Below, one piece after another: positions 28,106 to 36,775 of a stretch of 64,000 nucleotides of DNA. Position 1 is the stretch's first letter. Every line of letters starts with the position of its first letter. This DNA comes from Rhodospirillaceae bacterium (GTDB lineage: Bacteria > Pseudomonadota > Alphaproteobacteria > UBA828): NCBI GenBank assembly GCA_002728135.1, contig PBVE01000023.1, positions 284,433 to 348,432 on the forward strand, read 5' to 3'. The position numbers and the translations under genes are program-made. Under the pieces are notes generated by a model. It was not told the DNA's origin and made no database searches. It saw only the letters and a program-made list of their open reading frames with translations.

Positions 28106-29143
28106 TTGGTAGCGTATAGTCGATTGCTTCCTATATTTGTAGTCACTGGGTATTTAGGTAGCGGCAAAACAACATTAATAAACAAGATGCTGAAGCACTC
28201 ATCTCTTCGTGATGCAGCTGTTCTAGTTAATGAATTTGGTGAGGTTGGCATTGATCACATGCTGGTCCAGGAAATGGATGAAAATACAGTTTTATTACAA
28301 TCTGGTTGTATTTGTTGCACAATACGTTCTGACCTCAAGGATAGCATCATAGAACTTAATTCTAAGAGAGAGTCTGGTAAAATACCACCATACAAAAGAC
28401 TCATACTTGAAACTACAGGGCTAGCAGACCCATCTCCAATTTTATTCACACTAAACTCGGATACAGTAATAAAACATCATTATCGGCTAGGAGCAGTTAT
28501 AGCTACGGTAGATTCTGTAAACGCTGCTACTCAGATGAGACGACATAAAGAACCCCTTAAGCAAGTCCTTGTTGCAGATCGCGTTGTGATAACGAAGCAT
28601 GATTTGGTCAAGAAGGAGAAAGTAGTCGCTTTAAGAGAAAAACTTAGAAAACTTAACCCTACAGCTGATATTATTGAGGCCCTGCATGGAGATATCGATA
28701 TCAACAGATTATTACGTGCAGATATTTATGAAAAGAAATCAAAGCAACGAGAGACAAAAAGGTGGCTTCCTGTTCCTGAAGATGATTCTAATGATGATGA
28801 GCATCATTCTCATGATATTAATAGGCATGGTAAAACAATTTCATCTTTTACTATAAGTTATGAGAGATCGTTAGACTGGACAGCATTTGGCATCTGGTTA
28901 ACGATGTTATTAAATAGCCATGGCGAGAATGTATTAAGAGTAAAAGGAATTCTGAATGTTAAAGGGGTTGACGCTCCAGTTATCATAAACGGCGTGCAAC
29001 ATGTTGTGCACCCTCCAATACATTTGAATTCATGGCCTACTAACGATCGGCGATCACATATTGTTTTTATCGTTGATAATATGGATAGAGAATTAATCGA
29101 GAGGTCATTATCAGCATTTAATAAACTTGCTGAACTTGGTTAG
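28106..29143 (+). CDS. COG0523 GTPase (CobW/YjiA/ZigA-type metallochaperone)
   Basis: G3E-family GTPase thought to load zinc or another metal into client enzymes. The 345-residue product has Walker A GYLGSGKT at 15-22, the diagnostic metal motif GCICC at 67-71, ETTGLADP, the guanine-specificity motif TKHD, an internal acidic-His stretch (DDSNDDEHHSHDINRH, about 226-241) and the CobW C-terminal domain. Initiation is at TTG, supported by GAGG eight bases upstream; no nearer in-frame ATG precedes the Walker motif. Third gene of the run with the NodB hydrolase and the CxxC protein, so one of these is a likely client. Confidence 0.92.
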   Translation: MVAYSRLLPIFVVTGYLGSGKTTLINKMLKHSSLRDAAVLVNEFGEVGIDHMLVQEMDENTVLLQSGCICCTIRSDLKDSIIELNSKRESGKIPPYKRLILETTGLADPSPILFTLNSDTVIKHHYRLGAVIATVDSVNAATQMRRHKEPLKQVLVADRVVITKHDLVKKEKVVALREKLRKLNPTADIIEALHGDIDINRLLRADIYEKKSKQRETKRWLPVPEDDSNDDEHHSHDINRHGKTISSFTISYERSLDWTAFGIWLTMLLNSHGENVLRVKGILNVKGVDAPVIINGVQHVVHPPIHLNSWPTNDRRSHIVFIVDNMDRELIERSLSAFNKLAELG

Positions 29144-29204
29144 GTTTTTTATTTCTGTTAAGCAGAATTACTACATTCATCCTTTTGAAAAACATTGGTG
29201 ATTC

Positions 29205-30131
29205 ATGGAAAATAAAATAGCAATACTGGGAGCTGGGCTAGTAGGAACATCATGGGCAACTATATTTTTCCAAGCTGGATATAATGTTTTAATTTTTGAT
29301 TGTGATGAAAAAAAATTAAGGCTTGGAATAAGTAATGTAACTAAAAATTTAGTTGATCTTAAAAAATATGGGCTTGTATCTGAGCAATCTAATCAAACTG
29401 GCAAAATAGATATAACAACTAGTTTGTCTGATGCTTTGCAAGGTGCATTTTATGCACAAGAAAGCATTTATGAAGATTTAGAAACAAAGACAAATTTCTA
29501 TTTGGAGATAGACTCAGTAATTGATTCTAATACTATAGTTGGTTCTTCTACCTCAACATTGGTTGCCTCAGCCTTTACAGAAAATAATAGGTGTTCAACT
29601 CGCTGTTTGGTGGTACATCCTGCTAACCCTCCCCATTTAATCCCAATCGTAGAAATTGTTCCGAAGCCTTCTACTCCTAAAGATGTCTGTTATAGGGTGA
29701 AAAATTTGATGTCAAAGATTGGTATGGAGCCTATTGTTTTGTCTCATGAGATTGACGGGTTCATACTAAATAGGCTGCAAGGTGCCTTGTTAAACGAAGC
29801 TTTTTATCTTTTTGAGAATGGCTTTGCCTCTGCTGATGATATTGACAAAACAATAAGTAAAGGTCTAGGGCTGCGCTGGGCGTTAATGGGACCATTTGAA
29901 ACTATAGACTTGAATGCTCCAGACGGCATATCTGATTATTGTATTAGGTATTCAGAATTGTATTTTAATATGATGAAACAAAGTGACCCTTCAATACCTT
30001 GGAATCAAAACACTATAGAGAAACTGAGTGACGCTATGAGAAGTAAATATGCTAGTGGCGATATAAAAAATCGTCAGGCCATTCGAGATCATAGATTGGC
30101 AGCCCTTAAAGCTTACTTGATTAATGAATAA
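29205..30131 (+). CDS. 3-hydroxyacyl-CoA dehydrogenase-family NAD enzyme (lambda-crystallin / L-gulonate or carnitine dehydrogenase-like)
   Basis: The 308-residue protein has an N-terminal Rossmann motif GAGLVG at 9-14, the His-Glu catalytic pair in VHPANPPHLIPIVEIVP, and the helical C-terminal dimer domain (GFILNRLQGALLNEAFYLFENG). The short length and the NPPHLIP motif fit the 3-hydroxyacid dehydrogenases of the lambda-crystallin and carnitine 3-dehydrogenase type rather than the FadB module. It probably oxidises a small 3-hydroxyacid or a CoA ester. Gap of 61 bases after the GTPase gene; may be in the same operon or have its own promoter. Confidence 0.85.
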   Translation: MENKIAILGAGLVGTSWATIFFQAGYNVLIFDCDEKKLRLGISNVTKNLVDLKKYGLVSEQSNQTGKIDITTSLSDALQGAFYAQESIYEDLETKTNFYLEIDSVIDSNTIVGSSTSTLVASAFTENNRCSTRCLVVHPANPPHLIPIVEIVPKPSTPKDVCYRVKNLMSKIGMEPIVLSHEIDGFILNRLQGALLNEAFYLFENGFASADDIDKTISKGLGLRWALMGPFETIDLNAPDGISDYCIRYSELYFNMMKQSDPSIPWNQNTIEKLSDAMRSKYASGDIKNRQAIRDHRLAALKAYLINE

Positions 30132-30272
30132 AAGCTTTATTATAAATGTAGTTTGATTTGAGAATATTTTGTTAATTAATAAGCAAATTCTTCTGGTTAT
30201 TCATGCCACTGAGTTAAGTGTAAAGAATCTATGCCCTTTGATTTATTTTTAAATGGGCTAATTAAATAATTC

Positions 30273-30286
30273 ATAAGAATTCTTAT
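30273..30286. promoter_or_regulatory. 14-bp perfect palindrome upstream of XRE-cupin gene
   Basis: The sequence ATAAGAATTCTTAT is self-complementary over all 14 bases and lies 68 bases before the ATG of the XRE-cupin regulator, in a 222-base gap. Many XRE-cupin regulators bind palindromes in their own promoter, so an autoregulatory operator is a reasonable guess. The region is AT-rich, so a chance palindrome is possible. Confidence 0.35.
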
Positions 30287-30353
30287 TAATTTCCTCAGGT
30301 GAAATTTTTTCATGGTTGATGCATAATTACTTTAGACCCTTAAGGAGTATTTA

Positions 30354-31034
30354 ATGCGTAAAATGAACAAATTATCGGGATCTCGTTATTCTGCTCAGTT
30401 ACGTGAGGTGAGCAGGAGTGCCAGTAAAGCACCGGGTGCTCGTTCTCATGAACATCAACTTGAGCAGGCCATTGGTCATGAAGTAAGAACTCTTCGTAAG
30501 AAACATGGTATGACAGTAACTGAATTAGCAGCGACAGCTGAATTGTCTCCCGGGATGTTATCTAAAATTGAAAATGGCTTAACTTCTCCCTCACTCTCTA
30601 CTTTGCAGGCTCTTGGAAATGCACTCAACGTTTCAGTCATGGCACTAATGCGTAGGCATGAGCAACGACATGAAGCAACTTTTGTGCCAGCTGGGCAGGG
30701 TCTACATATTAAACGTAGAGGCACCCGCTCAGGACATGACTATCAACTTCTAGGTCATGCAGTGAGCAATCGTGTTGGTGTAGAGCCATATCATATCACT
30801 TTAGATAAAAAATCTGAGGTATATCCGTCATTTCAGCATGAAGGAACAGAATTTATTCATGTTATTTCTGGTCGGATGGTTTATAGGCATGGTTTAGATA
30901 CATTTGATATGATGCCTGGTGATTCGCTATTTTTTGATGCACAAGCACCCCACGGACCTGAAGAGCTGCTGGACACACCAATAAAATTTTTATGCATCAT
31001 TGCTTACGAATCGGCTGAAGATAATAATGATTAA
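30354..31034 (+). CDS. XRE-family transcriptional regulator with C-terminal cupin domain
   Basis: The 226-residue protein has a basic N-terminal extension, a helix-turn-helix of the Cro/CI type (about 42-97: EVRTLRKKHGMTVTELAATA, LSPGMLSKIENG) and a cupin ligand-binding domain (about 145-215: EGTEFIHVISGRM, MMPGDSLFFDAQAPHG). This is the PuuR/SutR architecture: regulators of polyamine, amino-acid or sulfur utilisation. AAGGAG eight bases before the ATG fixes the start. Its targets could be the neighbouring dehydrogenase or the catabolic genes downstream. The palindrome upstream is a candidate site. Confidence 0.92.
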   Translation: MRKMNKLSGSRYSAQLREVSRSASKAPGARSHEHQLEQAIGHEVRTLRKKHGMTVTELAATAELSPGMLSKIENGLTSPSLSTLQALGNALNVSVMALMRRHEQRHEATFVPAGQGLHIKRRGTRSGHDYQLLGHAVSNRVGVEPYHITLDKKSEVYPSFQHEGTEFIHVISGRMVYRHGLDTFDMMPGDSLFFDAQAPHGPEELLDTPIKFLCIIAYESAEDNND

Positions 31035-31093
31035 CAGTGCTGACTCTAATTATATTGATTAGAAATTAAACATAAATATGAGACATTTATTAT

Positions 31094-32056
31094 ATGAAAC
31101 CAAAAAATGAGTCACAGAGTTTAAAAATAAAAAACACTCATACTCCTAGTTCTTTGGAAAAAAACCAGAGGCTAATTCGCGTGGCCACAAGAGCCGCGGT
31201 TATTGTTGCTTGTGTTTTAATTGTTGTAAAACTTGGTGCGTGGTTGATTGTAGACTCCGTGGTCCTCCTTTCGAGTTTTGTTGATTCTGTGATGGATACT
31301 TTTGCTTCTTTAATTAATTTTCTGGCGGTCAGGCACGCTATGCAACCAGCAGACTCAGAACATCGGTTTGGTCATGGGAAAATGGAGTCTATAGCTGGTT
31401 TGGGTCAGGCAGCCTTTATAATTGGCTCTGGTATATTTTTATTTGTTGAGGCTATAGGGCGAATTCTGAATCCAGTCGATATTAAAATGGGTAGTTTAGG
31501 AATTGGTGTTATGGTTTTTTCAATGATACTTACTGCTGGACTTGTAATCTTTCAAAGAAACGTAAGTCAAAAAACTGGCTCACTTGCAATAAAAGCTGAC
31601 TCACTTCATTATACATCTGATTTTTTAGTTAATGTTGGTATAATATTAGCTTTAGTTTTGGCGGTTACTTTGGGTTGGCAATTAGCCGATCCAATAGCTG
31701 GTATTTTAGTGGCTCTAGTAATAATTTTCTCTGCTATACAGATTATAAGACAATCAATAGACAGGCTCATGGATAGGGAATTGTCGGATATAGACCGAGA
31801 AAATATTATTAATATAGCTTTAAGTCATCCAACAGTAAGCAAATGTCATGATTTGAGGACCCGTTCTGCTGGACTTGATATTTTTATTCAACTCCATATT
31901 GAAATGGACGGGTATTTAACCCTTAATCAGGCTCATGAAGTCTGTGATGATGTTGAGTTAAAAATACTAAAGACTTATCCCAATGCTGAAATAATTATTC
32001 ATGCAGATCCAGAGGGAATAACTGAAGAACATCCTGATTTCGAACACGAAGTTTAG
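31094..32056 (+). CDS. Cation diffusion facilitator (FieF-like divalent metal exporter)
   Basis: Proton-coupled exporter of Zn, Fe, Mn or similar ions. The 320-residue product has about six transmembrane segments; the transport site is formed by SSFVDSVMD (Asp-x3-Asp) in helix 2 and ADSLHYTSDFLVN (His-x3-Asp) in helix 5, the D-D-H-D set of FieF/YiiP. The cytosolic C-terminal domain (SHPTVSKCHDLRTRSAG, then FIQLHIEMDG) carries the regulatory metal-site His residues. 59 bases after the XRE-cupin gene. It converges on the GMC gene with an 11-base gap and no visible terminator. Confidence 0.92.
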   Translation: MKPKNESQSLKIKNTHTPSSLEKNQRLIRVATRAAVIVACVLIVVKLGAWLIVDSVVLLSSFVDSVMDTFASLINFLAVRHAMQPADSEHRFGHGKMESIAGLGQAAFIIGSGIFLFVEAIGRILNPVDIKMGSLGIGVMVFSMILTAGLVIFQRNVSQKTGSLAIKADSLHYTSDFLVNVGIILALVLAVTLGWQLADPIAGILVALVIIFSAIQIIRQSIDRLMDRELSDIDRENIINIALSHPTVSKCHDLRTRSAGLDIFIQLHIEMDGYLTLNQAHEVCDDVELKILKTYPNAEIIIHADPEGITEEHPDFEHEV

Positions 32057-32067
32057 CTAAATTATTT

Positions 32068-33657
32068 CTACTTTTTTAGAATTAATTCAGCACCTTTCTC
32101 CGCAATCATAATGGTTGCTGCATTGGTATTTCCTGAAACTAGTTTTGGCATAATTGAGGCGTCAATAACTCTTAAGTTTTCTGTGCCATGGACTATTAGA
32201 TTATCACCTACAACGGCTTTATCATCATGTCCCATTTTACATGTTCCAGTTGGATGATAGAGAGTTGCTCCTGTTCGTCTAGCATAATCTAGGAGGTCAT
32301 CATCTGATTCAGTTTCTGGACCGGGTAATTCTTCTCTGTCAATCCAATCTTTCAGGGCTGGTGCTTTTACTAAGTTACGAGCAATTTTCATACCTTTTAT
32401 AAGTACATGTCTGTCCATTTCTGAAGATAAGAAGTTTGGTTTAATTATGGGATTTGCCATAGAATCTTTGGACCCAATATGAACACTTCCTCTACTGTGG
32501 GGTCTGAGTTGACATGGCCCAATTGTAAGGCCAGGCCACTTGTCGAGTTTTCTTTTTTTTGGGTCTGCAAAACTTGCGGGTGCAATATGGTATTGAATAT
32601 CTGGGGTAGAAACTGATTCATCAGATTTTACAAAGCCAGCAACTAGCCCTGCTGTTACACATAATGCTCCCCGTCTTAAGAAAGCAAATTTTAGTGCCTG
32701 TTTTACCAGTCCTAAGCCCCTTAGCTCTTCATTGAGAGTACGTTTTTGGCTAGCTCTCCATACAAGGCGAGCTATGTAATGATCTTGATAGTTTTCTCCA
32801 ACACCTAGAAGAGGATACTTTACCTCTATTCCATATTTTTTAAGTAATATTGGGTTGCCAATTCCTGAAAGCTCGAGGATTTGAGGCGATTGGATGGAGC
32901 CCGCAGAAAGTATGACCTCTTTTTGTGCAAAAATAGATTTTTCATTATTATTTACTAAATATTTGATGCCCTTTGCAATTTTTCCGTCAATAATTATTTT
33001 TGTTGCATGGGCATGTTTAATAATCTGGAGATTAGATCTTTTCTTTGCAGGGTTTAGGTAGGCACGTGCAGCACTAAATCTCAATCCATTTTTTTGTGTG
33101 ACTTGGAAATAATTAAAACCTTCCTGAGATTCAGCATTGTAATCTTTTGTTTTCTCATATCCAATTTGAACCGCACCCTGAATCAGGTCATCCATAAATG
33201 GGTACGTTTGACGAGTAGTAGTCACATTAAGCGGCCCATCAATACCTCGAAATTCATTACTGCCCAACTCAAAATTTTCCGATTTTTTAAAATACGGGAG
33301 AACATCATCATAAGACCAGCCTCTATTTCCCATTTGACTCCAGCCATTGTAGTCATCTGGTTGCCCTCTAACATACACCATAGCATTAATTGATGATGAG
33401 CCTCCAAGACCCTTTCCCCGTGGTATAGGAATAGGCCTATTGTATGTATATGGCTCAGGTTCTGAATCAAAAAGCCAATTCACACCGGGCATTGCCATAG
33501 TTTTTATATAGCCAACAGGAATATGTATCCAAGGGTTTATGTCAGCTCCACCTGCTTCTAATAAAGCTACGGTATATTTACCATTTTCACTTAGACGATT
33601 AGCTAATACACATCCAGCTGATCCAGCTCCAACTATAATGTAGTCATATTTAGCCAA
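32068..33657 (-). CDS. GMC-family FAD oxidoreductase (choline dehydrogenase-like)
   Basis: The 529-residue flavoenzyme has the N-terminal FAD motif DYIIVGAGSAGCVLANRLSE, GMC signature 1 (RGKGLGGSSSINAMVYVRG), signature 2 near LSAGSIQSPQILELSGIG, and the C-terminal catalytic region with YHPTGTCKMG and VIDASIMPKLVSGNTNAATIMIAEK. The active-site His-Asn pair of the family is therefore present. It probably oxidises an alcohol such as choline, a polyol or a long-chain alcohol; no betB or betT is adjacent, so BetA is not assured. It lies divergently from the SDR gene. Confidence 0.9.
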   Translation of the reverse strand: MAKYDYIIVGAGSAGCVLANRLSENGKYTVALLEAGGADINPWIHIPVGYIKTMAMPGVNWLFDSEPEPYTYNRPIPIPRGKGLGGSSSINAMVYVRGQPDDYNGWSQMGNRGWSYDDVLPYFKKSENFELGSNEFRGIDGPLNVTTTRQTYPFMDDLIQGAVQIGYEKTKDYNAESQEGFNYFQVTQKNGLRFSAARAYLNPAKKRSNLQIIKHAHATKIIIDGKIAKGIKYLVNNNEKSIFAQKEVILSAGSIQSPQILELSGIGNPILLKKYGIEVKYPLLGVGENYQDHYIARLVWRASQKRTLNEELRGLGLVKQALKFAFLRRGALCVTAGLVAGFVKSDESVSTPDIQYHIAPASFADPKKRKLDKWPGLTIGPCQLRPHSRGSVHIGSKDSMANPIIKPNFLSSEMDRHVLIKGMKIARNLVKAPALKDWIDREELPGPETESDDDLLDYARRTGATLYHPTGTCKMGHDDKAVVGDNLIVHGTENLRVIDASIMPKLVSGNTNAATIMIAEKGAELILKK

Positions 33658-33784
33658 GGACTTCTCCTAAATTTAGATTTATATTTGTTTTACTATCTAT
33701 AGACGTGCAGAATTTTTATTTCTCAGTATAAATACGTTAAGTTACAAAGCATATATATTGTTTCATATGCTGCAGGAGAACGAA

Positions 33785-34543
33785 ATGGGAGATCTTGAAG
33801 AAAAAATTATTTTGGTCACAGGTGGTAGTAGGGGTATAGGGGCTGAAATTGTTCGTCAATCTATTAAAGAGGGGGCTAAGGTAATTCTGCATTATGGGAA
33901 AAGCCATGATGCTGCAATATCAATTCAAGATGAAGTGGGTAAAGATAAATGCCAGATAATTTCTGCAGATCTTATGAAAAACAAAGAAATCTTAAGCTTG
34001 TGGGAAAAATCTTGGGAATGGCGAGGCAGGATAGATGTTCTAGTTAATAACGCAGGAATATACGAGCCAGTAGATGTGGCTGATAATTTTACTGACTGGA
34101 CGGATGCTTGGTCAAAAACTCTACAGATAAATCTTCTAGCTACAGCTCATCTATCACGTTTGGCAATTCTTGCATACCGGGAATGTGGTGGAGGAACCAT
34201 TATAAATATTACAAGTCGAGCTGCATTTAGAGGAGATACACATTTCCATATGCACTATGCTGCATCAAAAGGTGGACAAACGGCACTCACAAGCACTATT
34301 TCTAGAGGATATGGTGGTGATGGAATTACTTGTTATTCTATTGCTCCTGGATGGGTAGACACTGAAATGGCCAGAGAGGGTGCTGAAAAAGTGGGCTGGG
34401 ATTATGTTCTAAAGGATTTACCGTTAGGTGAGATGGTTCCCCCAAGAGAGGTGGCAAATGTTGCAGTCTTTATGGCTTCTGGAAAAGCCAGACATCTTAC
34501 TGGTTCCTCAGTAAGTATAAACGGAGGATCTTTTCCTCGATGA
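33785..34543 (+). CDS. Short-chain dehydrogenase/reductase
   Basis: Classical SDR of 252 residues: NAD(P) motif VTGGSRGIG, NNAG in VLVNNAGIYE, catalytic Ser region INITSRAAF and YAASK (Tyr-x3-Lys), with SIAPGWVDTEM afterwards. The frame opens at 33758, but the ATG at 33785 is chosen because it has AGGAGA at proper spacing and gives a normal SDR N-terminus (MGDLEEKIILVTGG). The gene precedes the Hyu/Mo-hydroxylase operon by 180 bases on the same strand, so it may act on the same substrate family; the substrate is unknown. Confidence 0.92.
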   Translation: MGDLEEKIILVTGGSRGIGAEIVRQSIKEGAKVILHYGKSHDAAISIQDEVGKDKCQIISADLMKNKEILSLWEKSWEWRGRIDVLVNNAGIYEPVDVADNFTDWTDAWSKTLQINLLATAHLSRLAILAYRECGGGTIINITSRAAFRGDTHFHMHYAASKGGQTALTSTISRGYGGDGITCYSIAPGWVDTEMAREGAEKVGWDYVLKDLPLGEMVPPREVANVAVFMASGKARHLTGSSVSINGGSFPR

Positions 34544-34564
34544 ACAATAAAATATAAGGATACG

Positions 34565-34594
34565 TTGACACTAAACTATCAAGAAGTGTAAATA
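34565..34594 (+). promoter_or_regulatory. Candidate sigma-70 promoter for the hyuA-hyuB-coxMSL operon
   Basis: TTGACA (34565-34570) and TAAATA (34589-34594) are spaced by 18 bases, a fair match to the housekeeping consensus, in the 180-base gap before hyuA. A start near 34602 would give a leader of about 120 bases that includes the hairpin next to the hyuA start. Confidence 0.4.
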
Positions 34595-34684
34595 TTCTTT
34601 ATTCCTAACATTGAATTTTAGACTGGGGTTAAACCTATAGTTTTATATTATTTTCTAAATCCTTTTTTTATATTTAAACTACTG

Positions 34685-34726
34685 AAGGGGTGACATGTTT
34701 TAAGATGCTGTCACAAGTTAATTATG
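34685..34726 (+). promoter_or_regulatory. Hairpin-spaced ribosome-binding site of hyuA
   Basis: AAGGGG (34685-34690) is the only good Shine-Dalgarno sequence but lies 33 bases before the ATG at 34724. Between them GTGACA (34690-34695) can pair with TGTCAC (34709-34714), looping out 13 bases. Folded, this leaves nine bases between hairpin and ATG, a normal spacing. A two-codon frame (ATG TTT TAA) starts in the left arm. This resembles known hairpin-bridged start sites in phage T4; here it is an inference from sequence. Confidence 0.35.
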
Positions 34727-36775
34727 CCTTTACGAATTGCCATTGATACAGGCGGTACATTTACAGATGTTGTTGCTATAAATGACCAAACAGGAGAGCA
34801 ATGGGCAGTAAAAACTCCTAGCACACCGGATGACCCATCAATTGGTTTGCTCACTGGAATGCGAAAAGCAGCTGATCGGGCAGGTTTTCCTGAATCAGAT
34901 ATAAATCAGCTCTTACATGGGTCAACTACAGCAACTAACGCTGTTCTGGAACATAAATTTGAGGGTCTTGGCCTATTAGTTACGCATGGTTTTAGGCATA
35001 TAATTGAGATTGCCCGACAATCTGTACCTGATGGATATGGTAATTCATATTTTTGGGTAAAGCCTCCTAGATTGGTTCCATTACATCTTGTGCAGGAAGT
35101 GCCTGGAAGGATTGATTTTCAGGGGAAGGAAATAGAGCCTCTTGATGAAGATACTTTAATAAAGGCTGCAGAAAAATTAGTGAGTCGCGGTGTTAAGTGT
35201 ATAGGTGTTTGTCTGTTGCATTCGTATGCTAATGACGAACACGAAAAACGGGTTGGTCAAATACTAATTGATAGATTTCCAGATATTTTTATTTCTCTAT
35301 CTTCTGTTGTTTTGCCCGAATATAGAGAATATGAACGTGCGATGACTACTTTAATAGACGTAATGGTAAAACCTTACTGTAAAACATATTTACGTCATGC
35401 TGAAGATCAACTAAGAGCACAAGCTGGAGATGCTCCATTTTTAATTATGCAGTCTAATGGGGGTGTAGTAAGTGCAGAGGCTGCCGGACAAAAGCCAGTC
35501 ACTATGCTTCTGTCAGGTCCAGCTGCAGGGGTTTTGGGGGCAACATATATGTCAAATTTGGCAGGACATAAAGATGTATTAACTCTTGATGTTGGAGGAA
35601 CATCTACAGATGTATCCCTAGTTGAGGATCTCAATCCACAGCTCACAACTCACTCTTTAATTGAACACTATCCCGTTAAAACTCCAATGTTGGATATTGC
35701 TACTGTCGGAACAGGGGGTGGCTCGCTTGCTTGGATAGATGATTATGGAAATCTAAAAGTTGGCCCAAAGAGTGCAGGAGCAGACCCAGGTCCAATCTGT
35801 TATAGTCGTGGGGGAAAGAAACCTACTGTTACTGATGCTGCACTTGTGCTAGGACGACTTCCAAATGCTTTGGTTGGTGGAGAACTGGCATTGGATATAG
35901 ATGGTGCACGAAGTGCATTTGCAGATTTAGGATCTTCTTTTAATATTTCTGCAGAAGAAGCTGCAGCAGGCGTATTTGAGATTGCAGCAGCTAATCAAGT
36001 TAACGGTATACGTCAAGTTTCAGTTCTTAAAGGTCGTGACCCCGGCCTCTATGCTTTAGTTGCTTTTGGTGGAGCGGGTGGTTTATTTGCGGCAGAAGTC
36101 GCAGATTTCTTAAATATCACAACTGTGCTTTCCCCTCCTAATCCTGGAAATTTATCAGCATTTGGTCTGCATGTGTCAGATATTAAGCGTGATTATATTA
36201 GAACTATTGTAAGACGACAGACCAGCTCTAATCACGCTGAATTACTAAAAGTATGGTCTGACCTGGAATCTCTGGGAAGAGAAGAGATAAGCCGTGAAGG
36301 TGTTGAGGAAAAAGCCATTGAGTCACATTATTCTGCAGATATGAGATATGTTGGGGAAGGGCATGAGGTTCCAGTAAAGGTGCCCCAAGGTCTATCAAAA
36401 GAGGATGCAGTTTTATATATTTGGGATGAATTTCATAATGTTCATGAAAAAACATTTGGGTTTCAATATCGAGATCAGCAAGATGTGGAGCTTGTAAACC
36501 TTCGTGTGCAAGCTGTTGGGCGGGCACATAGACCCGAAGTTTCCAAAATTAACAATACCTCAGATAAATTAGAAATTGACTCTTTAAGGCAAGTTTTTTG
36601 GAGAGACCATGGTTGGCTTGAATGTCCAATTTATAAAAGGGCCGATTTTCCAACAGGGTACAAAGTTGAAGGTCCAGCGATATTTGAGGAATATGGATCA
36701 ACAGTAGTTGTCCCACAAAAATGGTTAGTTTTTAAAGATGAATTCGGGAATTTAATACTTGAAAGGATATCATGA
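34724..36775 (+). CDS. hyuA: Hydantoinase/oxoprolinase family protein, HyuA-type subunit (first copy)
   Basis: ATP-binding ASKHA-fold subunit of the hydantoinase A / 5-oxoprolinase / acetone carboxylase family; with HyuB it uses ATP to open a lactam or imide ring or to carboxylate a ketone. The 683-residue product begins RIAIDTGGTFTDVVAI (phosphate-binding motif), has the Hydant_A_N domain to about 180, LLHGSTTATNAVLE, the second nucleotide motif LTLDVGGTSTDVSLVED, GGGSLAWID and a C-terminal domain. It overlaps hyuB by ATGA. Coupling to a molybdenum hydroxylase operon suggests hydroxylation followed by ATP-dependent processing of one substrate. The exact substrate is unknown. Confidence 0.9.
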   Translation: MPLRIAIDTGGTFTDVVAINDQTGEQWAVKTPSTPDDPSIGLLTGMRKAADRAGFPESDINQLLHGSTTATNAVLEHKFEGLGLLVTHGFRHIIEIARQSVPDGYGNSYFWVKPPRLVPLHLVQEVPGRIDFQGKEIEPLDEDTLIKAAEKLVSRGVKCIGVCLLHSYANDEHEKRVGQILIDRFPDIFISLSSVVLPEYREYERAMTTLIDVMVKPYCKTYLRHAEDQLRAQAGDAPFLIMQSNGGVVSAEAAGQKPVTMLLSGPAAGVLGATYMSNLAGHKDVLTLDVGGTSTDVSLVEDLNPQLTTHSLIEHYPVKTPMLDIATVGTGGGSLAWIDDYGNLKVGPKSAGADPGPICYSRGGKKPTVTDAALVLGRLPNALVGGELALDIDGARSAFADLGSSFNISAEEAAAGVFEIAAANQVNGIRQVSVLKGRDPGLYALVAFGGAGGLFAAEVADFLNITTVLSPPNPGNLSAFGLHVSDIKRDYIRTIVRRQTSSNHAELLKVWSDLESLGREEISREGVEEKAIESHYSADMRYVGEGHEVPVKVPQGLSKEDAVLYIWDEFHNVHEKTFGFQYRDQQDVELVNLRVQAVGRAHRPEVSKINNTSDKLEIDSLRQVFWRDHGWLECPIYKRADFPTGYKVEGPAIFEEYGSTVVVPQKWLVFKDEFGNLILERIS

